A stretch of 32,075 nucleotides of DNA from Erysipelotrichaceae bacterium. Its GTDB lineage: Bacteria > Bacillota_I > Bacilli_A > Erysipelotrichales > Erysipelotrichaceae. The position numbers and the translations under genes are program-made. Positions 1 through 6,409 of the stretch are shown piece by piece; the first letter of the stretch is position 1, and every line of letters begins with the position of its first letter. Below the pieces are notes generated by a model. That model did no database searches. It was not told the DNA's origin and worked only from the letters and a program-made list of their open reading frames with translations. The stretch lies in NCBI GenBank assembly GCA_003520745.1, contig DOUE01000038.1:1600-33674 (forward strand), read 5' to 3'.

Positions 1-990
1 TGGTTCGTCGTCTTCATTGCCTTCCTGTTGCTGTGCACGGTCGTATACTTCGTTTATGACCAAAACAAGGATAAATTGCCCGGCAAAAGCGTAGGCGGTA
101 AAGACATCGTGTTTGAAATCAATGGTACGGATGTCACGGCGGATGAGCTGTATGATGAGCTCTACGAGACTTCCGGGATCGCATCGATCTATAGCGCGTT
201 TGAACGCGCGGTGATCGAACAGGCCTTCGAAGGCGACAAGGACACGTTGTCCGCGATCAAACTCGAAGCGGAAGAATTGACCGCAAACACGAAAGCGCAG
301 TATGAGCAGTATTATGGCGACGGATATGAAGAATATATCGCTTCCGCCCTCAAAGCCAACGGGTATGGCGGATTCGATGATTTGAATCTCTACTTCACCA
401 ATTCACTGAAGATCGAGAACATGGTCAAAACCTATCTCGACGCCAACATGGACACCTACTTCCCGGCGTTCAACACCGCGCTCAAACCGCGGATCGTGAA
501 CTACGTGGTCATCGCGATGGATGACCCGGACAAGCCGACCGAAGAAGAAAGCAAGCATTTGAAAGACGCTCAGGAAGCCTGGGCGAAGGGAACGTATTCG
601 TTCGAGGATTTCGCCAAGGAATTCTCGGAAGACGGCGCCGCTTCGACCGGCGGGTATTTGGGTTACTTCGATTTCAACTCTTCCACCGAAAACGGCGGGA
701 ACTATGACAACGACTTCTCCGCGGCGGCGATGAAACTCACCGACGGACAGGTCAGCCCCTGGGTCAAGTCGGACTTCGGATGGCATCTGATCACCGTGAA
801 GACGGGCTTGGAAGCGTTGCAGGAAGAAGACGATTTCTATAGCGCATTGGCTTCGTACAAAGTTGAAGAAACGCATATCCGCTCCAGCGTCGTCTGGGCA
901 GCCGCGCAGGAAATCGGCGTGGATTTCCACGGAAATACCGAACTGGAAGCCGAGCTCAAGAAGTATATGAACCTCGACGAAGCGGAATAA
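1..990 (+). CDS. Parvulin-type peptidyl-prolyl isomerase (PrsA/SurA-like), membrane-anchored, 5' truncated
   Basis: The frame is open from the first base of the window, so the true start lies upstream. The visible N-terminus is a hydrophobic segment of about 20 residues (WFVVFIAFLLLCTVVYFVY), read as a single membrane anchor. The cysteine in it lacks the small residue before it that a lipobox needs. A SurA_N-like helical part follows. A parvulin rotamase domain then starts near 'KPRIVNYVVI', with 'FEDFAKEFSED', a Gly-rich 'STGGYLGYF' and 'DFGWHLITV', all typical of PpiC/PrsA. Known role of the family: folding of exported proteins outside the membrane. The next gene starts 13 bp downstream and is a second, diverged foldase, so the two probably form an operon. 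The family call is firm; the exact subtype and start are not visible. Confidence 0.85.
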   Translation, partial: WFVVFIAFLLLCTVVYFVYDQNKDKLPGKSVGGKDIVFEINGTDVTADELYDELYETSGIASIYSAFERAVIEQAFEGDKDTLSAIKLEAEELTANTKAQYEQYYGDGYEEYIASALKANGYGGFDDLNLYFTNSLKIENMVKTYLDANMDTYFPAFNTALKPRIVNYVVIAMDDPDKPTEEESKHLKDAQEAWAKGTYSFEDFAKEFSEDGAASTGGYLGYFDFNSSTENGGNYDNDFSAAAMKLTDGQVSPWVKSDFGWHLITVKTGLEALQEEDDFYSALASYKVEETHIRSSVVWAAAQEIGVDFHGNTELEAELKKYMNLDEAE

Positions 991-1003
991 GGAGAAACAC
1001 AAC

Positions 1004-1861
1004 ATGAAAAAACTAATTGCGATTCTTGCGGTGGTTCTGCTGATGACGGGTTGTTCGGACGCCCGGGTCAAAGTCACTTCCTCTTCCACGACCTTATTGA
1101 CGGTCGGTACGGAAAAGATCACCAAGGGGGAAATCTTCTCCTCCTTCATGAACCGTTATCCCAGCGAAGCGGTCATGACCATGGCGACGAAGCTGATCCT
1201 TGCCAAGGAAGTGCCGGTCGATGCCGCGATCAAAGCGGTCGCCGACGAGAAACTCGCCGAAGCCAAGGAAAAATGGGATGATGAATTCGAAGATTTCCTG
1301 AGTGCCTACGGATATGAAACCGAACAGGAATACTATGACAAGGAATTGATCGTCACCGCGCAGACCGATGCGTTGACGGCGAAATACATCACGGACAACT
1401 ACGACACCTTGATCGCGACCTACAAACCGCGCAAGATCCGCGTCATCCAGACCAGTACGCAGGAAAAGGCGGTCGCCGCCATCAAAGAAATCAAGGAAGG
1501 CGCCAATTTCGAAGCCACGGCGACGAAGTATTCCAGCACCTCCTATAAAGGCAAGGAACAGATCGTGACCACCGAATCCTCCCTCTTCGCAGCCGCATTG
1601 ACCTTTGCGACCGGGGCGAGTGTTCCGACCTTGAGCACTGCCATCGAAGACGCCACCAACAAAGTGTTCTATGTCGTCCAAGTCACCGTCGCGGATCCCG
1701 CGAAGTTCAAGGATGAAATCCTGACGACGTTGAACTCCGATGCGACCTTCCAAAAGAAGGCGATGCTGAGTTTCTTCGAATCCGGGGAATTCACCGTCTA
1801 TGACAAGACCGTCTACGATGAGTTCAAATCCTACTACGCCGAGTATCTGAATCAGAAATAA
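1004..1861 (+). CDS. PrsA-like foldase lipoprotein, probably diverged
   Basis: The protein has 285 residues. A lipoprotein signal peptide ends at a lipobox (LLMTGC, Cys17) after a short hydrophobic core, so it is expected outside the cell, anchored by lipid. The start has a good ribosome site (AAGGAG, 8-9 nt upstream of ATG). The layout resembles PrsA: 'LTVGTEKITKGEIFSSFM' is the usual foldase N-terminal motif, followed by a helical region. The segment around residues 143-230 ('RKIRVIQTSTQEKAVAAIKEI') sits where the parvulin domain should be. It lacks the usual Gly-Gly-x-Gly-x-hydrophobic core and the terminal G-x-H motif seen in the gene before it. It may therefore be a chaperone without isomerase activity (inference). 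It follows the upstream foldase by 13 bp. Confidence 0.75.
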   Translation: MKKLIAILAVVLLMTGCSDARVKVTSSSTTLLTVGTEKITKGEIFSSFMNRYPSEAVMTMATKLILAKEVPVDAAIKAVADEKLAEAKEKWDDEFEDFLSAYGYETEQEYYDKELIVTAQTDALTAKYITDNYDTLIATYKPRKIRVIQTSTQEKAVAAIKEIKEGANFEATATKYSSTSYKGKEQIVTTESSLFAAALTFATGASVPTLSTAIEDATNKVFYVVQVTVADPAKFKDEILTTLNSDATFQKKAMLSFFESGEFTVYDKTVYDEFKSYYAEYLNQK

Positions 1862-1871
1862 TCGAAAACAG

Positions 1872-1895
1872 GACCGTGGCGACACGGTCTTTTTT
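1872..1895 (+). terminator. Rho-independent terminator of the foldase operon
   Basis: Perfect 7-bp stem GACCGTG/CACGGTC with a GCGA loop, followed directly by six T. It starts 10 bp after the stop codon of the PrsA-like lipoprotein gene. Confidence 0.85.
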
Positions 1896-1896
1896 C

Positions 1897-1905
1897 TGCT
1901 ATGAT
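1897..1905 (+). promoter_or_regulatory. Probable extended -10 promoter of the HIT gene
   Basis: TGCTATGAT is an extended -10 (TGn + TATGAT, 5 of 6 matches to TATAAT). It lies straight after the T-run of the upstream terminator and 17 bp before the HIT start codon. No good -35 box is visible, as is usual for extended -10 promoters. The implied leader is very short, with the ribosome site at 1911-1919. Confidence 0.45.
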
Positions 1906-1922
1906 GAAACGGAGGTGATACC

Positions 1923-2324
1923 ATGTGTATTTTCTGTAAGATCGTTGCGAAGGAAATCCCTTCCCATGTCCTGTATGAAGATGAAGGATACCTGGCGATT
2001 CTGGATATCAGCCAAGTCACCAAGGGACATGCCCTGATCCTTCCCAAGACGCATTACGACGACTTCAGGGTCGCCCCCGACGATGTGTCGGGTAAATGCA
2101 TAAGCATTGCGAAACGTCTCTCGTTTCAACTGGAACAAACCTATGCGCCGCTTGGCTACAACCTGTTGTCCAATTGCGGGGAAGCGGCGGGACAAAGCGT
2201 CCACCATCTGCACTTCCATTTGATCCCGCGCTATGACGAAACCGACGGCTTGGTTTTGAAGTTCAATGCGGCGGATCATCCAGACTTAAAAAAGATCGCA
2301 GATGAAATCAACCAGAAAAAATGA
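1923..2324 (+). CDS. HIT-family nucleotide hydrolase (Hint-like)
   Basis: This 133-residue protein has the family's usual length. The N-terminal 'CIFCKIV' pair of cysteines is the common Zn-binding variant. The histidine triad Q-S-V-H-H-L-H-F-H is at residues 91-99, with the catalytic H-x-H-x-H at 95/97/99, followed by 'LIPR'. Known family activity: hydrolysis of purine nucleoside phosphoramidates and related adenylated compounds in the cytoplasm. The start is fixed by a strong Shine-Dalgarno GGAGGTGAT 7 nt upstream of ATG. The gene is flanked by terminators and so probably monocistronic. Its last two Lys codons and TGA stop lie inside the downstream terminator. No partner gene is evident; HIT proteins are housekeeping enzymes. 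Confidence 0.93.
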   Translation: MCIFCKIVAKEIPSHVLYEDEGYLAILDISQVTKGHALILPKTHYDDFRVAPDDVSGKCISIAKRLSFQLEQTYAPLGYNLLSNCGEAAGQSVHHLHFHLIPRYDETDGLVLKFNAADHPDLKKIADEINQKK

Positions 2325-2347
2325 CAATCCGAGGATTGTCATTTTTT
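2316..2347. terminator. Bidirectional terminator shared by the HIT and yhaM genes
   Basis: Perfect 15-nt inverted repeat: the left arm is AAAAAATGACAATCC and the right arm is its exact complement, ending in TTTTTT, with a central GA. Each strand has an A-tract before and a T-tract after the GC-containing stem. The repeat contains the TGA stop codons of both converging genes. Confidence 0.9.
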
Positions 2348-3292
2348 CGATAGGTAGGAAGGTTTATAGAAGGCGCGGTTCTCCAAGGAGAAGACGCGCG
2401 GGGTGAATTGCCCCTCCTCGATCGGATCGAGGGCTTTTTGGAACATGTTCATCCGTGCGTCGATGTTGTCGACGAAGTTGAGGATTTCGGCTTCCATGAT
2501 CATCGGGAGGATCGGGGATCCGAATTCATATTCCCCGTGATGGGACAAAATCAGATGGCGCATCAGGACGACTTGCTCGCTGGCTTCGAAGCCGCGTTTC
2601 TTCGCGATGTCGACGACCAGGCTTTGCATGATCGAGATGTGTCCGACCAGTTTCCCTTCCAAGGTGTATTCGGTCAGGATCGGACCGGAAAGCTCGATGA
2701 TTTTGCCCAGGTCATGAAGCAGGACGCCGCTGACCAGCAGATCCCGGTTCAAGATCGGATATTGCTTGCATAGGGCTTCGGCGATGTCCAGCATCCCGAT
2801 CATGTGCGTCGCCAAACCGCCCACGAAGTCGTGGTGGTTCCGTGCGGCGGCGGGATAGGAATAGATCTTATCGCCGAAATACTGCAGGACATCCTGGCAT
2901 ACGCCGCGGATCACTTCGTCCTGCATCGAGTCCACGCATCCTTCGATGCGTTGTTTCATGTACTCGTTGGAAAGGTCGCTGCCGGAAACGAAATCGGCCG
3001 GGTCGAACTCCCCTTCTTCCATCGCGGTGACATTGAATACACGCAACTGCAGGGCGTTTCTGTATTTCAGGACTTCCCCGGCGATGTTGACGACTTTACC
3101 GGCGATCATCACGTTGGCTTGTTCGTCTTTGACATCCCAGACTTTCGCTTCGATGGAACCGGTTTGGTCCTGCAAGGTCAACGAGGCGTAGGGCGCACCC
3201 GACGTCGTGACCCCGCGCGTAATGCCCGTAATCAATAATAGCGTATTGACCTTTTCGCCTTCGACGAAGGTGTTGATGTTTTGTTTAGTCAT
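2339..3292 (-). CDS. yhaM: 3'-5' exoribonuclease YhaM (OB-fold plus HD domain)
   Basis: 317 residues from the ATG at 3292, close to Bacillus YhaM (about 314). The N-terminal OB-fold nucleic-acid-binding domain includes 'YASLTLQDQTGSIEAKVWD' and 'ALQLRVFNV'. The C-terminal HD domain shows 'FVGGLATHMIGML', then 'LLHDLGK' (metal-binding His-Asp), 'GHISIM' and 'ILSHHGE'. Known role: Mn-dependent trimming of RNA and single-stranded DNA 3' ends in the cytoplasm. A longer start at 3310 is possible. I prefer 3292, which has GGAG 7 nt upstream and overlaps the preceding glycosyltransferase-RecX gene by only 8 bp, typical of translational coupling. It is the last gene of the dgs operon and ends in the bidirectional terminator. 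Confidence 0.9.
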   Translation of the reverse strand: MTKQNINTFVEGEKVNTLLLITGITRGVTTSGAPYASLTLQDQTGSIEAKVWDVKDEQANVMIAGKVVNIAGEVLKYRNALQLRVFNVTAMEEGEFDPADFVSGSDLSNEYMKQRIEGCVDSMQDEVIRGVCQDVLQYFGDKIYSYPAAARNHHDFVGGLATHMIGMLDIAEALCKQYPILNRDLLVSGVLLHDLGKIIELSGPILTEYTLEGKLVGHISIMQSLVVDIAKKRGFEASEQVVLMRHLILSHHGEYEFGSPILPMIMEAEILNFVDNIDARMNMFQKALDPIEEGQFTPRVFSLENRAFYKPSYLSKK

Positions 3293-5270
3293 CTTTCCAC
3301 TCCATTTCATTCAGCACCAGATAGATATCCTCCGCCTGATAGCCTTGCGAGCCCAGGTAGCGATAAATCTGATTGCGTAGCTTACTTCCCGTACTCTTGG
3401 TTTCATAGCGTTTACGCGCCTTGGCGGCCGTCTTACGCAGCCGGTCGAGTTCCTGCCGTTCATCGTCCGCGAAATTCAACCGTTGCATGACGAGGTCGCT
3501 GATCGAACTCTCGAATCCCTGCGCATGCAGTTTCTGACGCATCAGCTGTTTCTTCAAGCGCAGCGATTTGTCTTTGATGCTCGGTAGGGTTTTCTCAGCC
3601 CACCGTTGCGCCAAATTGACTTCGTCGTCGGTGATGTCCTCGGTCAGTGCCTTCTCGATCATTTCATAGGGGATCCCCTTCTGCATCAAGGACCGGACGA
3701 TCTTCTTGCGACCCTGAAGCAAGGTCCGTAGATTCATGACGGCCGAATTCACATACCTTAGGTCGTCGATGTATCCGCGTTGTTCCATCACTTCGATCAA
3801 TTCGTTGATCTGCTTGATCGGAAGCTCGGTCTCCTGCGTCAGGTAATCATACATTTCCTTACGTGTCCGATCGCGCAAGGTCAACTTGCGGATGCACGCC
3901 TGATACGCCTTGACCACTTTCTCATCCAACATCAATTCCTGAAGGGTTTCTTCACTGATCACTTTGTCGCGCCTGAGTCCTTTCTTTAAGAATGTCTCGA
4001 TGCTGACGGTCACTTTGAGATTGTCTTCCTTACCGGTGAATAAGCATTCGACCGCGTCGTTCTTCGCATGCACGTTGACCAGCGTGTAGGAGTTATGATA
4101 ATGCGAAACCGCTGCGTAATAGACTTTCATGATGGATTGGTAGAAGACGCGCGAGTCGTATTCGGCGACATGCGCCTTCGATTTCATGCGGACCGCGTCT
4201 TTCACTTCCAGAGGTTTCTCGATGTATTCTTCGATCTTCTGTGCGAACTCGGCCGGGGAATTGAAATAACACCCGGTTTCCCCTTCGATCACCAAACCGT
4301 TCAACACGTCGTCGGGTCGGGCGAAGACCGGCAGTTCGCTGGCCAGGGCTTCGATGAATGTCATCCCTTGCGTTTCCGTCAAGGAAGCGGAGACGAAAAC
4401 ATCGGCGCTATGGTAGTAGGAAGGGATTTCCGAAGAAGTCTTCTTCCCTGTGAAAATCACTTTGTCGCCGAGTCCAAGACGCCCGACATAGTCTTTGAGG
4501 TGTTCTTCTTCAGGACCCGCCCCGACGATCATGAGTTTCGCGGGATACTTCGCGGCGTCGATGTGGGAGAACCCTTCGATGACCACGTCGATGCTTTTCT
4601 CTTTGGCGATCCGACCGACATAGAGAATCAATAATTCATCCTGTTTCACTCCGTATTGCGTACGGATTTGGTCGATTTTCTCCCTGCTTGTCTGAACGCG
4701 GTCGAACTTCTCCAAATCCAAGCCCGTCGGAATGACATAGATGTCTTTCTTGATTCCGTAGCGGATCAGCATTTCCTTGGTCTTCTGCGAAGGGGAAATC
4801 ATTTCCGTGCAGGAAGATCCGTACATTTTACTTAAACGGGACACCGTCTTCCGTGCGACCCGTTCGAAGGACTTCAGATTGAAGATGTTGACGTAGTGGG
4901 TATAGTCTTCGTAGGTGGTGTGATAAGTCGATACCAGAGGCAGCTTCAGCATTTTCGCGACGATGCGTGCGAAAATCCCGATCCCGAACTCGGTATGCGC
5001 ATGGATCAAGTCGAGTTTCATATCGCGGATCGTGTTGAGCGCCGCGATGTGGATCGGACTGGTCAGGACATAGCCGTACAACGACTTCAATTCGACCCCC
5101 GGAAGCCGCAATACGTTGTTTTCATAGGAGGTATGCAAGAGCGAAGGATGGGTCGTCACCACGAAGACATCGTGGCCGTTTTTCTCCAGTTCGCGCTGAA
5201 GCGTGATGATCGAGGAAACCACCCCGTTGATGTCCGGTAAATAGGTATCTGCGAATAAAGCGATGCGCAT
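3285..5270 (-). CDS. Fusion of GT4 diacylglycerol glucosyltransferase (MGS-like) with a full RecX domain
   Basis: One uninterrupted 661-residue frame joins two families. Residues 1-390 form a GT4 glycosyltransferase: 'MRIALFADTYLPDINGVVSS' start, 'HAHTEFGIG' near 90, 'YVGRIAKEKSI' near 217, and the E-x7-E signature at Glu299/Glu307 (ETQGMTFIE). This resembles the Acholeplasma monoglucosyl-diacylglycerol synthase, which moves glucose from UDP-glucose to diacylglycerol at the inner membrane face. Residues about 393-661 match whole-length RecX, the RecA inhibitor: a beta-rich N-part with 'VTVSIETFLKKGL', 'LTLRDRTRKEMYDYL' near 462, 'RGYIDDLRYVNSAV' near 498 and 'KKIVRSLMQKGI' near 522. The ribosome site GGGGGAG overlaps the stop of the upstream dgs-like gene, 12 bp away. 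Whether the product is cleaved or works as one protein cannot be seen. Confidence 0.9.
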   Translation of the reverse strand: MRIALFADTYLPDINGVVSSIITLQRELEKNGHDVFVVTTHPSLLHTSYENNVLRLPGVELKSLYGYVLTSPIHIAALNTIRDMKLDLIHAHTEFGIGIFARIVAKMLKLPLVSTYHTTYEDYTHYVNIFNLKSFERVARKTVSRLSKMYGSSCTEMISPSQKTKEMLIRYGIKKDIYVIPTGLDLEKFDRVQTSREKIDQIRTQYGVKQDELLILYVGRIAKEKSIDVVIEGFSHIDAAKYPAKLMIVGAGPEEEHLKDYVGRLGLGDKVIFTGKKTSSEIPSYYHSADVFVSASLTETQGMTFIEALASELPVFARPDDVLNGLVIEGETGCYFNSPAEFAQKIEEYIEKPLEVKDAVRMKSKAHVAEYDSRVFYQSIMKVYYAAVSHYHNSYTLVNVHAKNDAVECLFTGKEDNLKVTVSIETFLKKGLRRDKVISEETLQELMLDEKVVKAYQACIRKLTLRDRTRKEMYDYLTQETELPIKQINELIEVMEQRGYIDDLRYVNSAVMNLRTLLQGRKKIVRSLMQKGIPYEMIEKALTEDITDDEVNLAQRWAEKTLPSIKDKSLRLKKQLMRQKLHAQGFESSISDLVMQRLNFADDERQELDRLRKTAAKARKRYETKSTGSKLRNQIYRYLGSQGYQAEDIYLVLNEMEWKDD

Positions 5271-5282
5271 GGTCTCTCCCCC

Positions 5283-6299
5283 TTATTCCGATTTGACCGG
5301 AAGTTTCATGACCATCCGGTAGATTTCTTTGAGCTGTTTCCCGATTTCCGGGATATTCCGTTCACGGGCGACTTCATAGGCGGCTTTGGTCAAGTCGGGC
5401 AATGTCTTTTCGACACATCCCCTGACCAACCGTACGAATTCGTCGTTACTGCTTCCCTTATAGACGTGGACTTTATCCACAAGCCAAGGGTCGTAGACGC
5501 CGATGTCGCGCAGGATCGTTTTGCATTTGGCGGCCAGCGCTTCCAAGACGACGATGCCCTCGGTTTCCTCATGGGACGGGAAGAAGAAGACATCCGCGTC
5601 CGCGTAGGCGCCTTCGATGATCGCGCCTTTCACATACCCCGGGAAAATCACGTTGGACGGGCAATCCAGGATCGCGTCGCGCACGTTCTTGGGAATCCCG
5701 TAGAGCGGCGTATGGCCGAACCAGATGAATTTATATTCAGGAAGTTTCGTCGCGACATCCATGAAATCCAGGATGCCTTTGCGTTCGAAATACAAGCCGA
5801 CCGACAAGACGACCTTATCTTCTTTCTTGAGGCTGAAATAGTTACGGAAGGCTTTGATTTTCTCCGGATCCGAAGCGAAACGTTTCAAGTCGATCCCGTT
5901 GGAAACCGGCGTGATCGGAACCGTGATCCCGTAGGACTCAAGCAGACTCTTGGAGTACGGGGTCGGCGTCAGAATGTAGTCGGCGCTGGAGTACAAGGAA
6001 GTGATATGCAACTTAAACAAGGGTGCGATCTGATTCGACAGCACGAAACTGTTTCTGAAGTCCTCTTCGGTCGAATGGGCGTGATAGATGACATGCTTCC
6101 CTTCGCGATGGGCTTTGGAAACCAACATCGCCGAAGAAACGCCGATCGTATTGATGTGCAGGATATCGAAATCCTCTTTGGGGTCGGTGGTGAATTCGAC
6201 GCCGGCTGCGGTCAACGCTTCGATCTGATGGCGCATCGCACGGCCGATCCCCGATCCGGAGATGAGTTTTTCACCCTCGAAATAGATGCATACTTTCAT
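5283..6299 (-). CDS. GT4 glycosyltransferase, diglucosyl-diacylglycerol synthase-like (DGS)
   Basis: 338 residues. It opens with 'MKVCIYFEGEKLISGSGIG', then has 'DILHINTIG' near 45, 'YHAHSTEEDF' near 72, 'PVSNGIDLKRF' near 131, 'VLSVGLYFERKG' near 164 and the E-x7-E motif at Glu245/Glu253 (ETEGIVVLE). The closest match I recall is the Acholeplasma 1,2-diacylglycerol 3-glucose (1-2)-glucosyltransferase, which adds a second glucose to monoglucosyl-diacylglycerol. The following gene carries the matching first-step enzyme, 12 bp downstream, which supports this role. The ribosome site AAAGGA precedes ATG, and a strong extended -10 promoter lies upstream, so this is the first gene of the operon. 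Substrate specificity is inferred from family likeness and context. Another sugar acceptor is possible. Confidence 0.85.
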   Translation of the reverse strand: MKVCIYFEGEKLISGSGIGRAMRHQIEALTAAGVEFTTDPKEDFDILHINTIGVSSAMLVSKAHREGKHVIYHAHSTEEDFRNSFVLSNQIAPLFKLHITSLYSSADYILTPTPYSKSLLESYGITVPITPVSNGIDLKRFASDPEKIKAFRNYFSLKKEDKVVLSVGLYFERKGILDFMDVATKLPEYKFIWFGHTPLYGIPKNVRDAILDCPSNVIFPGYVKGAIIEGAYADADVFFFPSHEETEGIVVLEALAAKCKTILRDIGVYDPWLVDKVHVYKGSSNDEFVRLVRGCVEKTLPDLTKAAYEVARERNIPEIGKQLKEIYRMVMKLPVKSE

Positions 6300-6335
6300 T
6301 CGTACGGGTTTCCTTTCACTTCTTCTGTCCGGTTT

Positions 6336-6344
6336 ATTATACCA
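6336..6344 (-). promoter_or_regulatory. Extended -10 promoter of the dgs / mgs-recX / yhaM operon
   Basis: On the minus strand TGGTATAAT: a perfect TATAAT with the TGn extension, 36 bp before the start codon of the DGS-like gene. No convincing -35 is seen at the normal distance. Confidence 0.65.
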
Positions 6345-6373
6345 TGCTTTTTAGGGAGGGGGCAGAACGTATC

Positions 6374-6402
6374 AAGAAAACAGCCGCAAGTTTCCTTGCG
6401 GC
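6374..6402 (-). terminator. Terminator of the PFOR gene
   Basis: 8-bp stem GCCGCAAG/CTTGCGGC (6383-6390 with 6395-6402) around a 4-nt loop, followed on the minus strand by TGTTTTCTT. It lies 8 bp after the PFOR stop codon. Confidence 0.85.
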
Positions 6403-6409
6403 CGTTTGA

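Noticed and set aside
403..2047. Long minus-strand frames opposite the two foldase genes
   Set aside because: Antisense shadows. The plus-strand frames have a signal peptide, lipobox, ribosome sites and family motifs.
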